Assembly: GCF_963678635.1 (NCBI RefSeq)
Contig: NC_087062.1
Span: 36,422,052 to 36,486,051, forward strand
Direction: 5' to 3'
DNA from: Symsagittifera roscoffensis
Taxonomy: Eukaryota; Xenacoelomorpha; Acoela; Convolutidae
Length of the DNA: 64,000 nt
The notes beneath the pieces are model-generated. The model was given only the letters and a program-made list of their open reading frames with translations. It was not told where the DNA came from and made no database searches. The position numbers and the translations under genes are program-made. Below are positions 38,065-47,566 of this stretch, piece by piece (the stretch's first letter is position 1; each line of letters opens with the position of its first letter).

Positions 38065-38650
38065 TCAATTAAAAACTACCCTCCTCGATTGTAGCACAGG
38101 AAGATTTGTCTGTGTTGAATGTATTTTTAAGATTTCTGCACCCCTTAGGCAGAGGATTGCACTCCTCAGAAGTGCAAAACTTATTTCGTTCTTATAGTTT
38201 TTTGGGTCCGAGTATGATTTGTTCCGTTTTCCGCTTAGTTTCTCTACTTGTTTTTGTACAGTTTTTGTAAAGCCTAGTGCTGCTCCTCCAGTACACGCAA
38301 AAATTAGTGCATCAAAGCTGCTGAAATCCACATCCAGAATTCTTTGTTTGTATTTTAGTGTTTTGATCCATTGGTACTCTGATTTGGCACTCTTGATAAT
38401 TCTAGGCGTCAGATATAGTTTAGGGCAGGATTTAGCATGGGGATTGATATTTTTTTTTTACATTTGGGACGGTGTAGAGAGTAGGTCAGTGTGAATGGTT
38501 GTCCACATGTACAGGTATGTTAAGTGTTTGGTGGTTCCCATCCATATCTCAGATAGAATCCATCTTTGAACTCTGACTTTTTGAGGGAAAATTTGTGTTT
38601 TTTGGTAGCACGCTTAGCCAATTCGATGCTCTTTTCTGTGACGCTAGATT
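38065..38650 (-). mobile_element. Remnant of a second retroelement C-terminus (left unit)
   Basis: On the minus strand a broken reading frame gives a basic stretch, then SEFKDGFYLRYGWEPPNT, then HTCTCGQPFTLT (a CxC zinc-like motif), stops, and finally FSSFDALIFACTGGAALGF and SFALLRSAILCLRG at about 38,331-38,110. I recognise this combination from the C-terminal tails of reverse transcriptases in many invertebrate retroelements (CxC...H motif, then TGG and a SFALLRSA...CLRG helix). The family name is not certain. Several stops show it is dead. Confidence 0.5.
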
Positions 38651-39301
38651 AAATGTCAGTTTTTTTTCTGATGGAAAATTTAGCTGAAACTACAGGAGAA
38701 TCAAAAGATTTTTGTATTGAAGACAAACAGAATATAGAGCTTTGTCTGATAAGAATTGTGTTATTCGACCACAATGACTTCGAAAAATCCTTGTCATCAA
38801 CGAAATTTCACAGGAGCATTTTGGTGCGAAGATTGCCTGTTTTCAATGATTGGCGGTGTTATTCAATTTCTTAAGTTTTTGATATCAGCGTGCATCACTT
38901 TTAACGTTTTTTTTTATTTCCGCTGCATTGCAACTGAAAAAGTGAAAACCAAAACGACAATTTTTCTTTGACATGATGAGAAGAAAACGCTGAAACAAGC
39001 AGACAACAAATTTGAAGAACAAACGTGAAGACCCGAAAGCATTCTTGATAGAAACAATTTTGCTGTAGAGATCGTTACCGTGCTGACATCATCAATCGGG
39101 AAGGCCGATGGCCAAGATTGCAACTCTCCCCGGTATTGAAGAGATATCTTTTTTGCGAAAATCAAAAATCCGGAAGCGTCTTTTGGATAACTGTAAACTA
39201 AATTTTAGAAATAATTCAGCTTCCCGGAATGTCCTGAATTAAATTCAAATTAACATCAGATTCAGTTTCCGATAATTAGTAGCTAGGATTTGGGGGAGAG
39301 T
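38651..39301. other. No feature recognised
   Basis: About 650 bases inside the duplicated unit (partner in the right unit at about 44,760-45,408). Small open frames are present on both strands but none has a recognisable motif. Confidence 0.6.
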
Positions 39302-40320
39302 TGTAACATTCGCCCAAATACTACACAGTGACGGAGCGTAAAAAAAGTACCTATTAACGACTGGCCGGCTTCAAGTACCTAAATTCTACTCGTTTTTTCA
39401 CCGTCTCGTCGTAGCCAGTTGATTTTTTGGTCTGTCTAGGGCTAAGTAAAAGATTATTTTTTTCAGGCCATCAGTCAAACGACTTTTGATCAGCTTTCGT
39501 TTACATGCGAACACAACCACATAGCTGGATCTCGGATGCTCAGACTACGTGGTTGCTATTAAAAACACGGCTCGAATATCCTATTTTACTGTGTTTTTGG
39601 TGACAGTTCTATATTTAATCCCTTGGAGATGGATTGATCCTTTCCTCTTTCTAGCTACTCATATTCTAAAATGTCAATCCATACCGGTGTTAATTCAAAG
39701 GTTTATGGCATCAGAGTAGCTAAAAAATCAGTTCTTCATAGTCCTTCACCATATGCTGTCTCTGGGGGGCCGAGCCTCCGCTTCCGTGATTTCGCTGTAA
39801 CAACGTCGTTATTACTCCCATGTAACATTCGCCCAAATACTACACAGCGACGGAGCGTAGAAAAAGTACCTATTAACGACTGGCAGGCGTCAGTTACCTT
39901 AATCCTACTCGTTTTTTACCGTCTCGACCTTGCCAGTTGACTTTCTGGTCTGTTTAGGGCTAAGTAAAAAGTTACTATTTTTAGGCCATCAGTCAAACGA
40001 CTTTTGATCAGCTTTCGTTTACATGCGAACACAACCACATAGCTGAGTCTTGGATCCTCAGACTACGTGATTGTCATTAAAAACACGGCTCGAACAACCT
40101 ATTTTAATATGTTTTTGTGTGACAGTTCTATATTAAATCCATTGGAGATGGATTGACCCTTTCCTCTTTCTAGCTACTCATATTCTAAAATATCAAGTTA
40201 CACCGGTATTAATTTTAAGGTTCACGACATCCAAGTAGCTATACAGTCAATTTTATACAGTCCCTTCACATAAGACAGTCTCTGGGGGACCAAGCCTCCG
40301 CTCCCGTAATATTCCTGCGA
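39302..40320. repeat. 519-bp direct tandem pair (left unit)
   Basis: TGTAACATTCGCCCAAATAC starts at 39302 and again at 39821. The two copies share ACGGAGCGTA.AAAAAGTACC, GGCCATCAGTCAAACGACTT, ATGCGAACACAACCACATAG, GATGGATTGA.CCTTTCCTC and GTCTCTGGGGG.CC.AGCCTC, with many substitutions between them. Copy 1 ends in CCCA immediately before the TG of copy 2, so the ends are LTR-like (TG...CA). It is not possible here to say whether these are LTR remnants. Confidence 0.8.
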
Positions 40321-41459
40321 TAAAGCTCTTATCTCTTTCAATTTGTGTCCCGGGAGGGTTCCGTGGAATATTCCTTCCCCACTGAAGCTTCCTTCTCCAC
40401 TAATATCCGCTGATAAGGGTCTTATCGTGCGTTGCTGCCACGATAAGAAGCTTCGTATTTTCCGTCTCTTGTACGACTGTTTTTCACAATATTTGGCGTT
40501 GCTCTGATTTTCTCAGCCCCTTTGGTCAAAATGGCCGTTTTTCGTATTTCTGAGAAATATCAACTTGAAAATCGAAATTTTAAAAATAGAAAATTTCAGA
40601 ATACTTCGACCCTCCTTTCAAGCACTTTTTTGCTGTTAAGGCCTTTTCTCTCTGATTCGTGCTTCGTCGGAAGGTTGCGCTGTGCTAATCTGGCAGAATG
40701 GCACACACTCCTCGGACAAGTCCCCATCAATGTCCCTATTGATCGCATAACACCGGGTTATCGTCAAGTAGTGTTCCAGTTTTCCGTAATCAATCTTACA
40801 AATCGCATAAGAAAATGAAATTTATCTACCCCACCTCAACTCACTACGTGTTCACAAATGGCATCGTACTACATCTCACTGCTTTTCAACATTTTCACAA
40901 AATTTGCACCATGAGGAGTGTCCTAGATAAAAATTCTTTTCTGACTACTTACGTCGTCTTGCCATAAAATTTCTTTTCGCTCTTTGTGATTAAAAAGTGG
41001 GACGTGGCACGGCCACGCACCCGTTAAAATTAACTTAAAGTTACTCACCAAGTATAATCAGTGATTTATGCGGTCCTTTCAATTTTAAAACTAAGAAACT
41101 CTGTGGCTAGGAAAGTTATTGAGTTACCCACCCTTCTCGAGCGAGTTTACTCAAACTTACCATGTCGCCACACAGTGAAATTGTGTCTTACACAGGTTAA
41201 AAACTTCAATCGTGTTTAAATAGGTAAATATACTCACCTATGTTCTATATATACATACATAAATAGTCGTAACTAAAATTTCTTTTTCAACAATTTAACA
41301 ATTGTAACAATTTTCAAAGTTTGGTTTGACCAAACTAAATCAAAACAAAAAGTTTAACAAGTTCAATAATCAAAACTTGGTTGATTGGTTCAAGTTTTAG
41401 CACACAAAGACAATCAAGTTTCTTCTCCTTTCTCCTTCTCTTCTCTTCTTTGTTCGTCT
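40321..41459 (-). other. Element 3' flank or LTR-like region (left unit)
   Basis: This is the sequence that follows the last retroelement ORF on the minus strand (partner 46,428-47,566). It holds a polypurine tract, a TATATATAG box and three good 5' splice-site sequences on the minus strand, described at the right-unit copy. No protein gene is supported. Confidence 0.5.
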
Positions 41460-41724
41460 TTACTCCATCGCTTCTCCATCCTGATCTTCAGCTTCGCTGT
41501 CTTCTAATACTTTCTCCAGCATGTCCATGGAGTTGCGGGCCGTGCACCAACTCCCCTGTTCCAACAGCCTCGGTTTGCAACAAGGTAGCAAGTCAACATT
41601 AACCTTTTGCTCCCGGTTCCTGCAAAAGCTGTTGTGAAGACATAGGCTCACGTTTCGTTCTAGGTCAGCTCTTAATCCCTCTTTCTTCTCATCTTCAGTT
41701 ACACAAGGCGCTCCAGCTACCCGC
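41460..41724 (-). pseudogene. Severed C-terminus of the large retroelement ORF (left unit)
   Basis: These 88 codons, including the stop, match the last 88 codons of the 47567-50566 ORF. They end MDMLEKVLEDSEAEDQDGEA-ME. The frame is cut at 41724/41725, where the right unit begins. No promoter or start belongs to it, so it is a by-product of the tandem duplication. Confidence 0.92.
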
Positions 41725-43009
41725 GATTGAGAAAACTAACACCTGTACAGAATAAACGTTATTCAAGAGTTGGATCAGAATTGAGTGTTGTCTTTATCAG
41801 GAAGCCGCCAAAACTTACAATTTCTATATCGAAGGCGCTTTTCGCAAAACAAGAATTATCATATTAATGCTCGACAATTCTAAGACTTTTGTTATTGATA
41901 ACGTTATCTAAATTATCAACTGAATTAAAACGTTCGTTTTAAATTGTGAATTTCTAACAAGTTTTGAATATATGCTTCAAAGTTACTCTTGATATCCTTT
42001 ATAGCCAATCCGATTTCTGTATTCCCAAATTTGACTTCGTACTGATCTGTCTGCTTACGCGGTTGCCTACTAACTGGCCGCGAACCAGAACTTAGGATAG
42101 CTCCAAAGGGCAAAAAAGAGACCACCTGTTTGAGGTAGAAGGAATGACATGTCACAAGAAAAACGGTGATAACTGGATTCAGTTTGACTATTGCAAGTTT
42201 TGGATGCATTCCTGCTGCTTTGGAGTATCCAAGAAGGATTATAATTTGATCAGCGAAAAATTATATATACATAGAACAAGTGTGACAACTGTCTATCGAA
42301 TAATGCAATGAAAGCTGAGAGTAGATGGGAATTGGCCGAAAGTCGACTCAAACTAATTGAAAGCAAGGTGTGGACAGCGCCACAGAAGCAGCGCAGAAAC
42401 TTGGTTAGGAGAATGCCATCACAGATCGACCAGAGCCGTTACTTAGCACGCGCACACGGGCTACTGCCGAACTAGGTGTGTGTCTACAAAACTTAATCGA
42501 ATTTACAGGAGAATCACAAGATGAGCGTAATGAAGAAGAATGGACAAAGGCAAATAGAATAATGCGCTTTACCTGAGATGAACAAGCCGGATTACAAGAC
42601 ATTTTTGTAATTCAATTCATGCAAGGTGCTCTACGCTCCCGTACAGTCACAAACGAGGTTATTCGCCCCCGTACAGTCCATTTGCTCACGGGCTTTTGTA
42701 CCTCAATCGGTCGGAGCCAATTCCTGGTTCACTTCAGAAAAATCAACCAGCAACTCACTTTATCTCAACATGATTGAGTAAAATCCGCTTGAGTAAGTAA
42801 ACTCAGATCAGATGAATGAAGAAATTAAGAAAATCAGCTTGACATCAGCTTGAAATCGAGAAACTAGGAAAAAGAACAAAACTCTCAGAATAATTTCGAT
42901 GGGAATTTTTAAAATGATTACATAATAGATATTATGTAACAACTTGAAAAAAAATCAATTAAAATGGGCCCTTTCGTCATGCACATTGGATATGGCCGTA
43001 CCAACTATA

Positions 43010-44109
43010 TATAAAACTATATAAGACTATTTGAAAAACAGGAAACAGTTTGTACGAGTAGACAATATCAGCTCAAAAGTTTTAGAAGTCACTAGTGGTG
43101 TTCCCCAAGGATCACTTTTAGGACCACTGCTCTTTTGCATTTTTATTAACGACCTACCTGAAGTACTCAAATTCTCTGAACCATATATTTTTGCGGATGA
43201 TCTTAAACTACTTTCCATCAAAAAAACATCAATTGAAATTCAAGAAGATCTGGACAAAATTCAGCAGTGGGTAACTGAAAACAAAATGGAATTAGCACTA
43301 GATAAATGTGCAAAAGTAAGTTTTAGGGGCGGAGACGCTAACTCTATGCTTTTTGGTGTAGTGCTTGGAACATCGATGGTTGTGAAAGATCTGGGAATTT
43401 TTGTGTCGGGCGATTTAAGTTGGAAGGTACACATTGAAACAAGATTAAAGAAGGCAAACCAAGTACTGTACCTCCTGAGAAGAAACCTATCAGCAAAGAT
43501 AAATACGTTTGTAAAGTTAGACCTGTATAAGTCACTAATACTCCCAGTGTTATTATACGGACTCTCATGTACACATATATCGAGGGGGGATCAATTGCAG
43601 TTGGAGCGATTTCAAAAGAAAGTAATCCGTTGGATCACTGGAAATAAAACGGGAGTGTACATCAACGAACTACGCTTGCTAAACATTTTACCCCTGCCCA
43701 TGTTCATCCAGCTAAATAACATCTTACTTCTTGCCAGTGTTGATTCTAATGAACGAAATGAAATAGTGTTAAACAGGCGAACCACACGGGCTAGAAATAC
43801 AGAAATTTTTGAGATGCGAAAAGTGAGAACGAAAAAAGCGAGAAACGAATTTGTTTTCAGAACCAGTAGGATTGTAAATCGATTAGAACCATATATTCAT
43901 TTTGATAAACGAATCGGCCTCAAGACGAGAATTTTAAACACGATGTGGAAATTTGTAAACGAGAGATTTTCAGAAATGACAACGTGCACGTGGCAATTAT
44001 TCTGTGATTGTATCACGTGCAGAAACAAGTGGACATTGTTTTAGAGAAGACGCCGGGACCAAGAATCCCAACAGCAGTGCTGTGAATCCCCAACAACAAC
44101 AACAACAAT
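43010..44109 (+). mobile_element. LINE fragment, 5'-truncated (right unit)
   Basis: Same insertion as in the left unit but with the RT frame intact over 43031-44044 (337 codons, TTG at the 5' edge). Motifs in order are YLKNRKQFV just upstream, SGVPQGSLLGPLLF, the FADD box and LYKSLILPVLLYG. A TAA lies just before DYLKNRKQ, and the fingers and endonuclease are missing, so the copy is 5'-truncated. It ends with a short (CAA)n tail (about five repeats versus about nine in the left unit). Confidence 0.85.
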
Positions 44110-44171
44110 ATAAAAATATCGGCAAAATTTTATGAATAAATCAAGTCGATTTTAATGCAACCAGAGAATTG

Positions 44172-44760
44172 TCAATTAAAAACTACCCTCCTCGATTGTA
44201 GCACAGGAAGATTTGTCTGTGTTGAATGTATTTTTAAGATTTCTGCACCCCTTAGGCAGAGGATTGCACTCCTCAGAAGTGCAAAACTTATTTCGTTCTT
44301 ATAGTTTTTTGGGTCCGAGTATGATTTGTTCCGTTTTCCGCTCAGTTTCTCTACTTGTTTTTGTACAGTTTTTGTAAAGCCTAGTGCTGCTCCTCCAGTA
44401 CACGCAAAAATTAGTGCATCAAAGCTGCTGAAATCCACATCCAGAATTCTTTGTTTGTATTTTAGTGTTTTGATCCATTGGTACTCTGATTTGGCACTCT
44501 TGATAATTCTAGGCGTCAGATATAGTTTAGGGCAGGATTTAGCATGGGGATTGATATTTTTTTTTACATTTGGGACGGTGTAGAGAGTAGGTCAGTGTGA
44601 ATGGTTGTCCACATGTACAGGTATGTTAAGTGTTTGGTGGTTCCCATCCATATCTCAGATAGAATCCATCTTTGAACTCTGACTTTTTGAGGGAAAATTT
44701 GTGTTTTTTGGTAGCACGCTTAGCCAATTCGATGCTCTTTTCTGTGACGCTAGATTAAAT
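44172..44760 (-). mobile_element. Remnant of a second retroelement C-terminus (right unit)
   Basis: Duplicate of the remnant at 38065-38650, with the same in-frame stops and the FDALIFACTGGA and SFALLRSAILCLRG segments. Confidence 0.5.
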
Positions 44761-45408
44761 GTCAGTTTTTTTTTCTGATGGAAAATTTAGCTGAAATTAC
44801 AGGAGAATCAAAAGATTTTTGTATTGAAGACAAACAGAATATAGAGCTTTGTCTGATAAGAATTGTGTTATTCGACCACAATGACTTCGAAAAATCCTTG
44901 TCATCAACGAAATTTCACAGGAGCATTTTGGTGCGAAGATTGCCTGTTTTCAATGATTGGCGGTGTTATTCAATTTCTTAAGTTTTTGATATCAGCGTGC
45001 ATCACTTTTAACGTTTTTTTTTATTTCCGCTGCATTGCAACTGAAAAAGTGAAAACCAAAACGACAATTTTTCTTTGACATGATGAGAAGAAAACGCTGA
45101 AACAAGCAGACAACAAATTTGAAGAACAAACGCGAAGACCCGAAAGCATTCTTGATAGAAACAATTTTGCTGTAGAGATCGTTACCGTGCTGACATCATC
45201 AATCGGGAAGGCCGATGGCCAAGATTGCAACTCTCCCCGGTATTGAAGAGATATCTTTTTTGCGAAAATCAAAAATCCGGAAGCGTCTTTTGGATAACTG
45301 TAAACTAAATTTTAGAAATAATTCAGCTTCCCGGAATGTCCTGAATTAAATTCAAATTAACATCAGATTCAGTTTCCGATAATTAGTAGCTAGGATTTGG
45401 GGGAGAGT

Positions 45409-46427
45409 TGTAACATTCGCCCAAATACTACACAGTGACGGAGCGTAAAAAAAGTACCTATTAACGACTGGCCGGCTTCAAGTACCTAAATTCTACTCGT
45501 TTTTTCACCGTCTCGTCGTAGCCAGTTGATTTTTTGGTCTGTCTAGGGCTAAGTAAAAGATTATTTTTTTCAGGCCATCAGTCAAACGACTTTTGATCAG
45601 CTTTCGTTTACATGCGAACACAACCACATAGCTGGATCTCGGATCCTCAGACTACGTGGTTGCTATTAAAAACACGGCTCGAATATCCTATTTTACTGTG
45701 TTTTTGGTGACAGTTCTATATTTAATCCCTTGGAGATGGATTGATCCTTTCCTCTTTCTAGCTACTCATATTCTAAAATGCCAATCCATACCGGTGTTAA
45801 TTCAAAGGTTTATGGCATCAGAGTAGCTAAAAAATCAGTTCTTCATAGTCCTTCACCATATGCTGTCTCTGGGGGGCCGAGCCTCCGCTTCCGTGATTTC
45901 GCTGTAACAACGTCGTTATTACTCCCATGTAACATTCGCCCAAATACTACACAGCGACGGAGCGTAGAAAAAGTACCTATTAACGACTGGCAGGCGTCAG
46001 TTACCTTAATCCTACTCGTTTTTTACCGTCTCGACCTTGCCAGTTGACTTTCTGGTCTGTTTAGGGCTAAGTAAAAAGTTACTATTTTTAGGCCATCAGT
46101 CAAACGACTTTTGATCAGCTTTCGTTTACATGCGAACACAACCACATAGCTGAGTCTTGGATCCTCAGACTACGTGATTGTCATTAAAAACACGGCTCGA
46201 ACAACCTATTTTAATATGTTTTTGTGTGACAGTTCTATATTAAATCCATTGGAGATGGATTGACCCTTTCCTCTTTCTAGCTACTCATATTCTAAAATAT
46301 CAAGTTACACCGGTATTAATTTTAAGGTTCACGACATCCAAGTAGCTATACAGTCAATTTTATACAGTCCCTTCACATAAGACAGTCTCTGGGGGACCAA
46401 GCCTCCGCTCCCGTAATACTCCTGCGA
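45409..46427. repeat. 519-bp direct tandem pair (right unit)
   Basis: TGTAACATTCGCCC at 45409 and 45928. It duplicates the pair at 39302 with almost no differences, so the tandem pair was already present before the 6.1-kb duplication. Confidence 0.8.
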
Positions 46428-47525
46428 TAAAGCTCTTATCTCTTTCAATTTGTGTCCCGGGAGGGTTCCGTGGAATATTCCTTCCCCACTGAAGCTTCCT
46501 TCTCCACTAATATCCGCTGATAAGGGTCTTATCGTGCGTTGCTGCCACGATAAGAAGCTTCGTATTTTCCGTCTCTTGTACGACTGTTTTTCACAATATT
46601 TGGCGTTGCTCTGATTTTCTCAGCCCCTTTGGTCAAAATGGCCGTTTTTCGTATTTCTGAGAAATATCAACTTGAAAATCGAAATTTTAAAAATAGAAAA
46701 TTTCAGAATACTTCGACCCTCCTTTCAAGCACTTTTTTGCTGTTAAGGCCTTTTCTCTCTGATTCGTGCTTCGTCGGAAGGTTGCGCTGTGCTAATCTGG
46801 CAGAATGGCACACACTCCTCGGACAAGTCCCCATCAATGTCCCTATTGATCGCATAACACCGGGTTATCGTCAAGTAGTGTTCCAGTTTTCCGTAATCAA
46901 TCTTACAAATCGCATAAGAAAATGAAATTTATCTACCCCACCTCAACTCACTACGTGTTCACAAATGGCATCGTACTACATCTCACTGCTTTTCAACATT
47001 TTCACAAAATTTGCACCATGAGGAGTGTCCTAGATAAAAATTCTTTTCTGACTACTTACGTCGTCTTGCCATAAAATTTCTTTTCGCTCTTTGTGATTAA
47101 AAAGTGGGACGTGGCACGGCCACGCACCCGTTAAAATTAACTTAAAGTTACTCACCAAGTATAATCAGTGATTTATGCGGTCCTTTCAATTTTAAAACTA
47201 AGAAACTCTGTGGCTAGGAAAGTTATTGAGTTACCCACCCTTCTCGAGCGAGTTTACTCAAACTTACCATGTCGCCACACAGTGAAATTGTGTCTTACAC
47301 AGGTTAAAAACTTCAATCGTGTTTAAATAGGTAAATATACTCACCTATGTTCTATATATACATACATAAATAGTCGTAACTAAAATTTCTTTTTCAACAA
47401 TTTAACAATTGTAACAATTTTCAAAGTTTGGTTTGACCAAACTAAATCAAAACAAAAAGTTTAACAAGTTCAATAATCAAAACTTGGTTGATTGGTTCAA
47501 GTTTTAGCACACAAAGACAATCAAG
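46428..47525 (-). promoter_or_regulatory. 3' untranslated or LTR-like region with TATA box and splice donors
   Basis: Reading the minus strand away from the last ORF stop, there is a TATATATAG box (plus 47352-47363). Consensus-like 5' splice sites follow: GGTGAGTATA (47336-47345), ATGGTAAGTT (about 47,262-47,271) and TTGGTGAGTA (about 47,150-47,160). A GTGGC-CGT-GCCAC hairpin also follows. This is what a retroelement LTR plus leader could look like. LTR limits cannot be fixed because the 5' LTR is outside the window. Confidence 0.35.
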
Positions 47526-47559
47526 TTTCTTCTCCTTTCTCCTTCTCTTCTCTTCTTTG
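47526..47559 (-). promoter_or_regulatory. Polypurine tract (plus-strand priming site candidate)
   Basis: On the minus strand, 34 bases directly after the last ORF stop are almost all purine (AAAGAAGAGAAGAGAAGGAG continuing AAAGGAGAAGAAA). LTR retroelements keep such a tract immediately 5' of the 3' LTR to prime second-strand DNA. Its position supports the view that the long ORF upstream is the last ORF of the element. A second copy lies in the left duplicated unit at about 41,419-41,452. Confidence 0.6.
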
Positions 47560-47566
47560 TTCGTCT

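Larger units (their letters stand above)
35587..41724. repeat. Tandem duplication, left unit (6138 bp)
   Basis: Sequence from GATTGAGAAAACTAACACCT at 35587 to CTCCAGCTACCCGC at 41724 is repeated from 41725 to 47831. The two units differ at only about a dozen sites: a 25-base net insertion in the left LINE, CAA-tail length, and scattered single bases such as 37407 G versus A. The unit contains, left to right, unassigned sequence (35,587-36,880), a LINE fragment, a minus-strand retroelement remnant, 0.65 kb of nothing recognisable, a 519-bp tandem pair, and the 3' end of the large retroelement with its flanking sequence. Confidence 0.95.

Noticed and set aside
46175-47523. A 1.35-kb LTR bounded by TGATTGTC and GACAATCA next to the polypurine tract
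   Set aside because: The 8-base inverted ends fit, but the left end falls in the middle of the second 519-bp tandem copy, whose homology to the first copy runs across it. The match is probably chance.
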